Assembly (NCBI GenBank): GCA_963797265.1
Contig: CAWCOY010000007.1
Coordinates: 49,574-113,573 of the forward strand
Direction: 5' to 3'
Source of the DNA: DASUPK01 sp963797265
GTDB taxonomy: Bacteria > Actinomycetota > Thermoleophilia > Solirubrobacterales > 70-9
DNA: 64,000 bases
The translations under genes were made by a program, and so were the position numbers. The notes beneath the pieces were generated by a model, which was not told where the DNA came from, did no database searches, and saw only the letters and a list, made by a program, of their open reading frames with translations. Position 1 is the first letter of the stretch; every line of letters begins with the position of its first letter. Of the stretch, positions 16,978-24,710 are shown one piece after another.

Positions 16978-18936
16978 ATGGAAGCTTGGCGTTTCGGGAT
17001 CCGTATCTGGCTGATCGCATTCGGCTGCGCGCTCGTGGCGCTGCTTCAGGTCTCACCGGCCGCCAAGGCGGGAGTGAACGGCCAGTGCCCGCCGATCGCG
17101 GACAAGCCCGGCGCCGTGCCCCACGTCAGCTACACGGGCGTCGAGCACCTGACCTACTGCTACGGGCCGATCACCATCAGGCCGGGCCAGAACGTCATCC
17201 GGCTGCGCCCGGCGATCGACGGCAACAACACCAAGCTCTGGCCCCAGCAGGACGGCTACATCACTCGCTTCGACCCCGAGTTCATCTACGCCGACGGATC
17301 GGTTCCCCGGGTCGATGTCCTGCACCTGCACCACGCCGTCTGGCTCGTCAACGGCAACCCGCAGTTCGCTGTCGGCGAGGAGAAGACGATCCAGCAGCTC
17401 CCACAGGGTTTCGGCTGGCGGAGCCATCCCGGCGACAGCTGGGTCCTCAACGACATGTTGCACGACTTGGTCGCCCAGCCGGCTCAGGTCTACGTCGTCT
17501 GGCGGGTTGACTTCGTCCCCGACAGCTCACCAGCCGCCGCCTCGATAAAGCCGGTGCGCACCAAATGGCTGGACGTCGCCGGGAACCCGAGTCTCTATCC
17601 GGTCTTCGACGCCCTGCGATCGGACGGCCAGAACGGTCGCTACACGTTCCCCGATCAGGCGCCGGCGGCGGACCTCCATCCGTGCGGGTTGTACGGGCGG
17701 GCTCCGGACAGCCATGGTTGTCTCGGGGCCGCCCAGTCCTGGACCCCGAGCCACGACGTGACCCTGATCGCCACCGCCGGGCACCTGCACCCGGGCGGCC
17801 TCGACATGCAGCTGCGGGACACCCGCGACGGCGTGACCAACACGCTCTTCACCTCCGATGCCCACTACTACGAACCGGCGGGAGAGGTCTCATGGGACGT
17901 TTCGATGGGTGCAACGCCGGGGCCCTTCTGGCGCGTGGCGGTGCCGGCCGGCGACAAATTGAGCGTGCACGCCACCTATGACACCCGAAGAGCCGACTGG
18001 TACGAGGTGATGGGGATTATGCCCGTCGCGGTCTACAACGGGACCGACGTCCCCGGCGCTAAGGACGCGCAGGATCCGAGCATCCCGCAGAAAGAGATCC
18101 TGACCCATGGGCACCTGAGTGAGAACGACAATCACGGCGGCAGCCCGACGGGCGCCGCGGATCCGCTGTCGCTGTTGAGTGCGCCTGCGCCGAACAACAC
18201 GATCGGCATCCAATCGTTCGCTTACCAGGGCGACCCGAACGCCGGTCCAAGCGTTCCGACGATCGAGCCCGGGCAGACACTCACCTTCCGCAACGACGAC
18301 GCGGTTCCGAGCGTCAACGCCTTCCACACGATCACGGCATGCAGGGCACCCTGCACCGGCTCGACCGGCATCGCCTACCCGATCGCCGATGGGCCGGTGA
18401 CCTTCGATTCGGGCGAGCTCGGTTTCAACGGGAACAATGGCGGCGTGGGGAAGGCCCCGGCCGCTGATCGCGACACCTGGAAGACGCCCCAGGATCTCTC
18501 GCCCGGCACCTACACCTACTTCTGCCGGATCCATCCGTTCATGAGGGGAGCTTTCCGCGTGGAGCCGCAGTCCAGCCCACGACAGAAGCTGAGGGCGAAG
18601 AAGAAGCAAAAGCTCGCCAATGCCGCGGTCAGCGAGACCCTCGACAAGGCGGCCACGGTGGAGCTTCGCGCGAGAGTGAAGGGCGGGAAGAGGTCGGCGG
18701 GCACCTCTGGCTCCTCGCACGTCCTCTCCCAGGCACTCGACGCCAGACGCTCCACGAAGTCGCTCAACCCCGGGGTGAGGACGAAGATCAAGCTCAGGTT
18801 CTCGCGGGCGGCTCGCAAGAGGATCAGGGCGGCGCTCGCGAACGGAAGACCGATGAAGATCGTCGTCAAAGCCACCGCCACCGACAAGTTCGGCAAGACC
18901 TCGACAGCCAAGACCAGATTCAGGCTGATCGGCTAG
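16978..18936 (+). CDS. Secreted PHM-like copper protein with C-terminal cupredoxin domain
   Basis: This 652-aa protein has a signal peptide (1-32). Its first half has an HLHH cluster at 116-119, H162 in MLHDLV, HLH at 269-271 and YEVMGIM at 342-348. That order resembles the copper ligands of peptidylglycine alpha-hydroxylating monooxygenase and the plant Nod19-like family. The second half (about 405-530) is a plastocyanin-like cupredoxin with H450, C516, H519 and M522 as type-1 copper ligands. A Lys-rich tail (531-652) is similar to C-terminal wall-associated modules. Monooxygenase activity is an inference. The next gene starts within its stop codon (TAGTG). Confidence 0.65.
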   Translation: MEAWRFGIRIWLIAFGCALVALLQVSPAAKAGVNGQCPPIADKPGAVPHVSYTGVEHLTYCYGPITIRPGQNVIRLRPAIDGNNTKLWPQQDGYITRFDPEFIYADGSVPRVDVLHLHHAVWLVNGNPQFAVGEEKTIQQLPQGFGWRSHPGDSWVLNDMLHDLVAQPAQVYVVWRVDFVPDSSPAAASIKPVRTKWLDVAGNPSLYPVFDALRSDGQNGRYTFPDQAPAADLHPCGLYGRAPDSHGCLGAAQSWTPSHDVTLIATAGHLHPGGLDMQLRDTRDGVTNTLFTSDAHYYEPAGEVSWDVSMGATPGPFWRVAVPAGDKLSVHATYDTRRADWYEVMGIMPVAVYNGTDVPGAKDAQDPSIPQKEILTHGHLSENDNHGGSPTGAADPLSLLSAPAPNNTIGIQSFAYQGDPNAGPSVPTIEPGQTLTFRNDDAVPSVNAFHTITACRAPCTGSTGIAYPIADGPVTFDSGELGFNGNNGGVGKAPAADRDTWKTPQDLSPGTYTYFCRIHPFMRGAFRVEPQSSPRQKLRAKKKQKLANAAVSETLDKAATVELRARVKGGKRSAGTSGSSHVLSQALDARRSTKSLNPGVRTKIKLRFSRAARKRIRAALANGRPMKIVVKATATDKFGKTSTAKTRFRLIG

Positions 18937-19629
18937 TGGGCGGCAAGCGTTTCAGCGCGCGGCGGGTCATCGGGGCACTGGCTGTAGTCGGCGCGGCCGC
19001 CTTCGGCACCGGCCAGGCGCTCGGAGCCTCCGAGGCAATCACCACGTCGACCACCTGCTGCAGCTACGGCAAGGCCACCTTTACGATCGACCGGGGAACG
19101 ACGGCCACCTTCCAGAACCAGGACCCGGGGACCCTCGCCGCACGACGTCACCGCAATCGACACAGGTGGGCCCAAGAACCTGCCGCTGTTTCGCTCCGCC
19201 GAGATCAACCTCGGGCAAACGCCGGTGGACGGGACGGACTCCCTCGCCCCGGGCACCTATCGCTTCTTCTGCACCGTGCACCCCACCCAGATGTCGGGCG
19301 AGCTGGTGGTGACCCCCAGCGCCTCCCCCACGATTGCGGTCAAGGTTCTCAGCCGCAAGCTGGGCCCGGTCGCCTCGAGCGGCAAGCTGAAGGTCAAGCT
19401 GCGCGGCTTGCTTGCGAGCAACGGGGTCTCGCTGACGGCTCGCCTGGGGAAGAGGAAGCTGGGCACCAAGCGCGGCATCGACCTGCCGGCGGGCGCCTCG
19501 CGTACCGTCCGGCTGCCGCTCAGCCGTTCCGGCAAGAACTTCCTGAGCGGCCGCGGGACCGCCAAGGTCAAGGTGACGGCTACCCCGCCGGGAGACAAGC
19601 CGGCCAGCGCGACGCGGCGCTTGGGTTAG
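18936..19629 (+). pseudogene. Frameshifted cupredoxin-domain protein
   Basis: From GTG 18936, codons give a signal peptide and the start of a cupredoxin domain (TTATFQNQDPG). Near 19130-19145 the frame is lost. Another frame continues as PHDVTAIDTGGPKNLP, then TYRFFCTVHPTQMSG and a Lys-rich tail ending at 19629. The two halves together give a full domain with His, Cys, His and Met copper ligands. A single-base indel would restore it. It may be a recent inactivation or a sequencing error. It follows the PHM-like gene with overlapping stop and start. Confidence 0.75.
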
Positions 19630-19673
19630 CCCGGCTATAGAAACGGCTCGCATCTGCCGGCCGAGCTGGATCG

Positions 19674-19774
19674 TGAAGTTTCTGCGAACGCTTCGCTGGA
19701 GAGATCGCCCGGCATGAACGCGTTGAGCCCGTCTTCGTAGTACCGGCGAGCGTCTCCAGGTGCTCCTCCGACAT
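19674..19774 (-). pseudogene. SnoaL-like N-terminal fragment (downstream end of array)
   Basis: It starts MSEEHLETL at 19774, three bases after the stop of array copy 1. After a frame change it continues YYEDGLNAFMPGDLSSEAF, the N-terminal part of a longer SnoaL subfamily. The rest of the domain is missing. It marks the downstream edge of the array. Confidence 0.6.
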
Positions 19775-19777
19775 CTC

Positions 19778-20179
19778 CTACTCCTCAAGCCCGGCGGCTT
19801 CGAGGGCCTCCAGCTGATTGCTGAAACTCCGAAACTGAACGATTTGGCCCTCGTGCACCACAGCAAGCCATGCCGCTGGCTCATCGAGGGCGATGCCGCT
19901 TCCCTCTGCACGGGCGAAGGCTCGTCCAAGCACGAGGACCTGCTCGCCGAGGTCGCGGAACTCCTCAGTTTCGATCCGAAACTCCGACCAAGCCGCATCG
20001 ATGTCAGCCCAGAACTGCTTATTGCCGTCCAGCCCCCTATAGACGACGCCCTCCGGCCCGCCGACTATTGCAGGACGAATCTCTACCTCGGGATGGAGAA
20101 CCGCCGCGGCCGCCGCTTGGTCCCTCTCCGCGAACGACGCAAATAACGACTTGACGACCTCTACGTTCTCCTGCGACAT
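19778..20179 (-). CDS. SnoaL/NTF2-like protein, array copy 1
   Basis: 133 aa, MSQENVEVVKSLF at the start and LEALEAAGLEE at the end. YRGLDGNKQFWADID and the LGRAFARAEGSG strand give the NTF2 barrel. The next copy upstream ends 3 bases before this ATG, with a GGAG site formed by its last codons. The protein is small and soluble, probably dimeric in line with the family; ligand is unknown. Confidence 0.88.
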   Translation of the reverse strand: MSQENVEVVKSLFASFAERDQAAAAAVLHPEVEIRPAIVGGPEGVVYRGLDGNKQFWADIDAAWSEFRIETEEFRDLGEQVLVLGRAFARAEGSGIALDEPAAWLAVVHEGQIVQFRSFSNQLEALEAAGLEE

Positions 20180-20182
20180 CGC

Positions 20183-20587
20183 CTACTCCGACAGCCCGGC
20201 GGCTTCGAGGGCATGCGCACGCTTCGGGAACGCCCGCGTTCGGACAAGCTTGCCGTCCCGCACCCAGGCGACGATGTAGGCGGTCCATTTCACCGGCACC
20301 CCGCTTCCCTCGCCAACGCCGCTTCCCACGATCTCGGTAAGGACCATCTCACCGATCGGGGTGAAGTCCGTCGGCTCCATGTGCAGGTCCTGGCCAAGGA
20401 TGCTCCGGGCGTTCGCAAGCCATTCGCGCACGCCGTCATGCCCGCGGTACACCTGCGGAGCATCGGGAATGCCTACCAACTCATAAAGCTCCGCCTCGGG
20501 ATGCCAGGCAGCAATCCAGGCGTCGTCGTCGCCTTGGTTGACCGCCTCAAGAGCCCGTCGCATCAGCTCGACGTTCTCCTCCGACAT
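20183..20587 (-). CDS. SnoaL/NTF2-like protein, array copy 2
   Basis: 134 aa, MSEENVELMRRALEAV to HALEAAGLSE. It contains WHPEAELYELVG and YRGHDGVREWLANA, the most conserved SnoaL blocks, and DFTPIGEMVLTEI in the barrel. The middle is clearly different from its neighbours although both ends are nearly the same, so it is an old duplicate. Its stop and the ATG of copy 1 are separated by GCG only. Confidence 0.88.
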   Translation of the reverse strand: MSEENVELMRRALEAVNQGDDDAWIAAWHPEAELYELVGIPDAPQVYRGHDGVREWLANARSILGQDLHMEPTDFTPIGEMVLTEIVGSGVGEGSGVPVKWTAYIVAWVRDGKLVRTRAFPKRAHALEAAGLSE

Positions 20588-20590
20588 CGC

Positions 20591-20992
20591 CTACTCCCGG
20601 AGCCCGGCGGCTTCGAGGGCTTCTCGCCAGGTGCGGAAGCCGTCGATTCGAACGGTCTTGCCACCTTCGATCAGGAAGCGGACCGCGAACTCCTGGTCGA
20701 GCTCCATGTGGCTGGCGCCGCCCCTCAGCTGGGCGCGTCCCAGCCATAGGATCGAGTCACCCAGATCACGAACCTCATGCTCGTCGAGGCGGAACACCTC
20801 CCATGCCTCCCAGGCCGCGGCGAACCCGTCTGAGACCTCGTCGCGGCCTCGGTAGACGGCGCGTTCCACCGCGGCGGGGCCGCCCGGCGCCCATTCGATC
20901 CCGGGATCGAAGCCCTCGGCCATCGCCTCCAGGTCCCGGCGGTTGAAGGCTTGGATCAATTTCCTTGCCGCCTCGACGTTCTCCTCAGACAT
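20591..20992 (-). CDS. SnoaL/NTF2-like protein, array copy 3
   Basis: 133 aa, MSEENVEAARKLIQAFNRRD to EALEAAGLRE. YRGRDEVSDGFAAAWEAW is the conserved loop-helix. The strand LGRAQLRGGASHMELDQEF replaces the Gly-rich R-G-R-G-S-G loop of its neighbours. Spacing to both neighbouring copies is 3 bases, suggesting one polycistronic message. Confidence 0.88.
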   Translation of the reverse strand: MSEENVEAARKLIQAFNRRDLEAMAEGFDPGIEWAPGGPAAVERAVYRGRDEVSDGFAAAWEAWEVFRLDEHEVRDLGDSILWLGRAQLRGGASHMELDQEFAVRFLIEGGKTVRIDGFRTWREALEAAGLRE

Positions 20993-20995
20993 CGC

Positions 20996-21415
20996 CTACT
21001 CCCGCAGCCCGGCGGCTTCGAGGGCCTCGGCCGGATCGAGGTAGTTCCGAATCCGGGTCACCCGTCCGTTTTCCAGCTGGTACACGGCGGCCAGGTGCAT
21101 TTCGACCGGTACCCCGCTGCCCTGACCGCTCCCCCGCTGATGTACCAGCGCGACAACGCGGTCATCTGGGGCGTCGACCAACCACTCGATATCGAACGAC
21201 AAATGGTCGAAGTCCTCCGCCCAGGTGCGCATGTATTCGCTGAAACCATCGCGTCCGCGATAGCTGTCGCGTCCAGGAAAGCCGCGGCTTGGAATCCACT
21301 CGACGCCGTGAGCGAGAAGGTCTGCGTCGAACGCAGAATCGAAGTCGCGATGCTCTAACGCTGCTCGGAGGGTCTCGAGTCCCCGCCGCACTATCTCCAC
21401 GTTCTCCTGCGACAT
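20996..21415 (-). CDS. SnoaL/NTF2-like protein, array copy 4
   Basis: 139 aa, MSQENVEIVRRGLETLRAAL to EALEAAGLRE. It belongs to the longer variety with an ALEHRDFDSAFDADLLAHGVEW insert before the YRGRDGFSEYMRTW block. It has the QRGSGQGSGVPVEMHLA loop typical of the actinobacterial branch. It is followed by copy 3 after 3 bases. Confidence 0.88.
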   Translation of the reverse strand: MSQENVEIVRRGLETLRAALEHRDFDSAFDADLLAHGVEWIPSRGFPGRDSYRGRDGFSEYMRTWAEDFDHLSFDIEWLVDAPDDRVVALVHQRGSGQGSGVPVEMHLAAVYQLENGRVTRIRNYLDPAEALEAAGLRE

Positions 21416-21418
21416 CGC

Positions 21419-21849
21419 TTACTCCCGCACCCCGGCGGCTTCGAGGGCCTCCTGCCGGTTAGTGAAGACGTGGATCGGTGCGATCCTCCCTTTGCGGAGT
21501 GTCACCACGGTGTACAGCCGTTGTTCGACTGGAACTCCGTTTCCTCTGCCGCGGATCGAAACCCGCAGCACCGAAAGCACTCGGTTCTCGGTTCCCTCGA
21601 TGATCTCCTCCGCCTCGACCCGCCACTCCTCGCTCGCGTCGAGCCAGTCGTCCAAGCTGCGCAGCATCCCCGTGCCCTGAGATTTCTTCGGCGCGAAGAC
21701 CGAGGTCCACTCAGCATCCGGATGAAACATCGGCAGGACACCGTCGCGCAAGAGACTCGATTCGCTGAACCGCGTGCCGGGGTTTTTCCAATAGCTCTCA
21801 AGCGCGTTGTCGAGCGACGGCGAGCGATCTCGACGTTGTCCTCCGACAT
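21419..21849 (-). pseudogene. SnoaL/NTF2-like protein, array copy 5, frameshifted
   Basis: The ATG at 21849 gives MSEDNVEIARR, then near 21815 the frame is lost. The correct continuation LDNALESYWKNPGTRFSESS lies one frame away and runs through LLRDGVLPMFHPDAEW to EALEAAGVRE at 21419. A single-base indel accounts for it. A TTG at 21751 could start a truncated 110-aa product lacking the first helices. It lies 3 bases upstream of copy 4. Confidence 0.8.
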
Positions 21850-21888
21850 CGCCTACTCCGACAGCCCGGCGGGCTTCGAGGCGAACCG
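21850..21888 (-). pseudogene. SnoaL-like C-terminal tail relic after the tautomerase gene
   Basis: Between the tautomerase stop and copy 5, the minus strand reads ...SKPAGLSE-stop-GCG-ATG. This is the end of a further SnoaL copy, whose remainder has been replaced by the tautomerase gene. It still supplies the GGAG site for copy 5. Confidence 0.6.
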
Positions 21889-22092
21889 CTATTTCCCGAC
21901 GCCCTCGGGAACGATGCGGACTCCGCGCTCGTACCAGTTGCCGACCGGCACTTCAGCGATCAGGACTTCCGTTTCGCTGCGGAAGCTCTCACCCTTAACG
22001 CCTACGACGGCGTTGATTAGTCCCTCGGCGAGCTGCTCTCGTTCATCAGCCGAGAACACACCGTCGAGGAGTCGTGCCTCGATGAGTGGCAT
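21889..22092 (-). CDS. 4-oxalocrotonate tautomerase family protein
   Basis: A 67-aa protein from ATG 22092, with AGGAACC as ribosome site. The residue after Met is Pro (MPLIEARLLDG), which becomes the N-terminal catalytic proline of this superfamily. The pattern ADEREQLAEGLINAVVGV matches the first helix, and the EVPVGNWYERG strand-loop the C-terminal part. Such enzymes tautomerise or dehalogenate small keto acids as hexamers or trimers. The true substrate is unknown. It sits inside the SnoaL array, replacing most of one copy. Confidence 0.8.
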   Translation of the reverse strand: MPLIEARLLDGVFSADEREQLAEGLINAVVGVKGESFRSETEVLIAEVPVGNWYERGVRIVPEGVGK

Positions 22093-22203
22093 TGGTTCCT
22101 CCTTCGTGCGAATCGCGGACGGCCACCGGATGATCCACCCCTGGGGTAAGCGGCGCAAGCTGCGAAGGCGTCAAGTCGGCCGCTTGGGGGTTTGGCTCTG
22201 GGA

Positions 22204-22420
22204 CTACTCCGCGTGATCGATCTCGGTGACTTCCGCGAGCGTCTGCTCCCACTCGATGGTCTCCAAGGCGCTGGTCGGTCATTCGCGGTAGCCCTTTGCT
22301 CCCCGGTGACTTCCACCATCCTCCAACCCCACCGTGTCGCGGGGGAGGAACTCGTGCTCCCACACACCCCACGCATCGTTCTCCGAGGGCTCCGCCGAGC
22401 AGGGCCCTGGGAGACACTGG
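22204..22420 (-). pseudogene. Degenerate coding remnant, possibly SnoaL-related
   Basis: One minus-strand frame reads ENDAWGVWEHEFLPRDTVG, then SHRGAKGYRE, a TGA at 22279-22281, and continues SALETIEWEQTLAEVTEIDHAE to a stop at 22204. The SHRGAKGYRE stretch resembles the YRGxEGxRE block of SnoaL proteins, with Trp codon TGG changed to TGA. No start is seen. This is a weak assignment. Confidence 0.3.
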
Positions 22421-22426
22421 CTAGTT

Positions 22427-22600
22427 CTACTTGCAGCCGGGCTCGTCGACCGTCTGCCCCGGCGGGTGGCACTTCGCGCCACCATCGTTTGGTCCCTTGC
22501 TGCTGTTGCCTGGACCGAAGTCCGGGTCCGCGGCGGCTGCCGCCGGGATCGAGAGCGCGAACGCTCCCGCCAGAAGCACCGCTGCGATCTTCTTGCGCAT
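22427..22600 (-). CDS. Small secreted protein with two cysteines
   Basis: A 57-aa protein from ATG 22600 with AGGAGAGGGAGAGG upstream. Residues 1-23 are a clear signal peptide (MRKKIAAVLLAGAFALSIPA), followed by a Gly/Asn/Pro-rich mature peptide of about 33 residues with CHPPGQTVDEPGCK at the end. The two cysteines could form an intramolecular disulfide. It has no recognised family. It lies between two relics in the array decay zone. Confidence 0.6.
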   Translation of the reverse strand: MRKKIAAVLLAGAFALSIPAAAAADPDFGPGNSSKGPNDGGAKCHPPGQTVDEPGCK

Positions 22601-22820
22601 CGTTCCTCTCCCTCTCCTTGCTGAACCACGATTCTTTCCGGCCCGGGCCGGACGGGCAATGAACCTTTGGATCCAAAAACGATGGAGGCGCGAGAACCAG
22701 TCCCCTCACTGGCCCCGACAGCAAGGAAGGGGAGGGAAAATCGTGAACTCCAGGTATCCCGCCAACCGCCGAATGAGCGCTGGCGCCCGCCGAAAGGAAT
22801 CAGGCGTGATGCTTGGCCTA

Positions 22821-22980
22821 CTACGACAGCCCGGCGGCTCTGAGGGCCTTCGTTCGGTCCTGCTGTGCCTTGACGCGGACGATCTTGGAACTGCGGCCTC
22901 GCCGCGAGCGCACCTAGTAGCTGATCTGTCCGGTCACCGGGCCCTCAACGGTCTCGATCACAGCCCCGGGACAGGAAGAA
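22821..22980 (-). pseudogene. SnoaL-like C-terminal relic
   Basis: The minus strand reads AVIETVEGPVTGQISY, an in-frame TAG, then SSKIVRVKAQQDRTKALRAAGLS and a stop at 22821. This matches the last barrel strand and the EALEAAGL tail of the array proteins. No N-terminal half is found. The preceding 220 bases (22601-22820) hold no convincing gene. Confidence 0.55.
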
Positions 22981-22983
22981 GGG

Positions 22984-23571
22984 TCATTGAAACAGGAAGG
23001 CGTCGACCACAAGCTCAACCGTCATCGTTCCGCTCGCGTCCGCGAACCGTCCGGTTCCGCCGGTGATCGTCAGGACGCTGCTAACCGGATGGACGGCTCC
23101 GCTGGAGGGCGGTCCGGTGAGCGCAAAGGTTCCACTCAACTGGTCACCGTTGGCCGCGACCAGGGTAAAGGTGCCCTCGCCGAAGACGGTCCCCCCGATG
23201 ATCTCGGCGGTCCCCTCAAGGTGGCCTGTGTACTTCCCGAGGTGGGTGGCGACCCCGGTAACGTCGACCTCCATCGGAAGCCCGGGCGCGAGCGTAACCG
23301 TGACGTCTCCCAAGGTCGTGCCCTGCATGGGCCGGTCGGTGCCGCCCGCCTTCGCCAGCTGCGGCTCCCACCCGAAGTCGCCGAAGGCGTCCCGCATCGT
23401 CTGAAACCAGCGGCGAACGCCGCCGTGTCCGTGGAACGTCTCGGCATCGAGCATTTCCTCAACCGGAGTCAGATCGATGTCGGCGTGCAGGTACTCGAAG
23501 ATCGCCTATACGCCGGAGTCTCGAAAGGCTTCGTGGCCGCGACGAACCAGCTCGACGTTCTCCTCCGACAT
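22984..23571 (-). pseudogene. SnoaL N-terminus fused to a beta-rich domain, with in-frame amber stop
   Basis: It starts MSEENVELVRRGHEAFRDSGV at 23571, and TAG at 23506-23508 interrupts the frame. The same frame continues AIFEYLHADIDLTPVEEML and FHGHGGVRRWFQTMRDAFGD, the SnoaL loop. From about residue 65 the sequence changes to a beta-rich domain (GTFTLVAANGDQLSGTF...ITGGTGRFADASGTM), a family common in secreted actinobacterial and cyanobacterial proteins. The SnoaL C-terminus is absent. An ATG at 23454 could initiate a 156-aa downstream product. Confidence 0.65.
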
Positions 23572-23590
23572 CGCCCACCCAGTATCTCGG

Positions 23591-23926
23591 CTAGAACCCG
23601 GTCCGCGGGATGCGGTCGAACTGCGCATCCCAGACGGCTTCAGCCATCTCTTGGCGCTCCTCCGGGAAGACCGCCCGTAGCCTTCCCCGCCCGAGCCAAC
23701 CTCGCTGCGCGACCCATACCTCACGGCCAGTTTCGGAGACTTCTCGCGCCCATTCGACTGCCTCATCGAGGCTGTCGAACGCCCCGCCGTAGGGGAGGGT
23801 GCGGGACGAGAACTGCCCGCTCCAACAACCGCCGATTGCATGACCGCCAGATGCACCGCGATCAGGACCCTGCGGGAGATCCCGCAGCCGCCGCGGCCGA
23901 GGCGTTCGCCTGCGCCTTGGCACCAC
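23591..23926 (-). CDS. Hypothetical protein (start uncertain)
   Basis: The credible part is the C-terminal 65 residues: GGAFDSLDEAVEWAREVSET, VWVAQRGWLGRGRL and EMAEAVWDAQFDRIPRTGF, with ordinary amino-acid composition. The N-terminal 35 residues from the GTG at 23926 are Arg/Pro-rich and look noncoding. The true start may be lost, so this can also be a relic. It ends 20 bases upstream of the chimeric SnoaL gene. No family is recognised. Confidence 0.35.
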   Translation of the reverse strand: MVPRRRRTPRPRRLRDLPQGPDRGASGGHAIGGCWSGQFSSRTLPYGGAFDSLDEAVEWAREVSETGREVWVAQRGWLGRGRLRAVFPEERQEMAEAVWDAQFDRIPRTGF

Positions 23927-23952
23927 GGCAACAAACGGCTGACGCCTGAGCG

Positions 23953-24120
23953 ATGAGCGACCGCCGGGAGCACCACTTCACGTTTCACCTGCTGAGTGGC
24001 CGCATCCTCGACGGCGACCCCCCGGAACTCCCGAACACGGTCGAGGACATGCCGGACTCGAGTGGCGCGAACTTGGCTCGCTCGATCACATTGAGACGCG
24101 CCGAGGTGCGAACCTGAACT
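23953..24120 (+). CDS. Small hypothetical protein
   Basis: An ATG at 23953 gives about 55 aa: MSDRREHHFTFHLLSG, then DPPELPNTVEDMPDS and a basic end. Codon usage is compatible with coding but there is no good ribosome site. It precedes another small ORF on the same strand. Low confidence. Confidence 0.3.
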
Positions 24121-24142
24121 GATCGCGATCGGGCCAGAGCAG

Positions 24143-24388
24143 ATGAACGTGCCAGGACCCAAGCTCATTCTCTCGCCGCAGCAGGCGAAGTCAGTTGCCG
24201 AGCAGGCCAGGCGTTGCTCACATGTGGAGGTCGAGGACAGTCGCGCCGGCTACCTGAAGGTCAGAAGCTTCGACCGTGAAGGCGAGCCGATCGATGAGCG
24301 GTGGATCGACTCCGATGGCTTGGATCGACTCCGATCGCTTCTGCGCCACGACGAGGACGTTCACCGGGACTATCCACCCGGCGACTGA
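24143..24388 (+). CDS. Small hypothetical protein
   Basis: 81 aa, mixed charge, no signal peptide or membrane segment. It contains SPQQAKSVAEQARRC and two adjacent blocks with WIDSDGLDRLRSLL near the end. The composition looks like a folded cytosolic protein, but no family is recognised. It is the last gene before repeat R1. Confidence 0.45.
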   Translation: MNVPGPKLILSPQQAKSVAEQARRCSHVEVEDSRAGYLKVRSFDREGEPIDERWIDSDGLDRLRSLLRHDEDVHRDYPPGD

Positions 24389-24435
24389 TCCCCGAGGACA
24401 GGGCGAAGCGCGAGTAGCCGCACTGCAGAGCCAAA

Positions 24436-24595
24436 ATCAACGACCCGCCGAGGCGGGCCGTTTCAGGGGTACTAAGGGAGGAGAGAAATCGACCCTGCCC
24501 ACGGGAGGGACCTCCCAGGCACGAATTCGGCCGGTTAGACCCGGTTGAAACCGGCCTGACTCTGGCACGACTCTGGCACCACTCTGGCACCACAG
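24436..24595 (+). repeat. Dispersed repeat R1 (hairpin, GGGAGGAGAGA, 11-bp iterons)
   Basis: It begins with an imperfect hairpin (CCCGC/GCGGG core at 24443-24456 in AACG...CGTTTC context), then AGGGGTAC and GGGAGGAGAGA (24476-24486). It ends with three direct repeats of GACTCTGGCAC-type 11-mers at about 24558-24591. It aligns over nearly its full length with R2 (30717-30878). The remainder of the 322-bp gap 24389-24710 shows nothing else. Confidence 0.75.
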
Positions 24596-24710
24596 ACACC
24601 AGCTCTAGGGCACTGCGACCGTCACGGGCCGCGGCTTCCCCGGAGAGGCTCGAGGAGCCGCCGCGCTGCGCCCGCTGAGACGTTCACAGCGGTCGTACAC
24701 TCGCAGCGAG

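Noticed and set aside
23506..24168. 220-codon minus-strand frame across the array decay zone
   Set aside because: Only its last 21 codons (MSEENVE...) are meaningful. The rest overlaps better frames and has noncoding composition.
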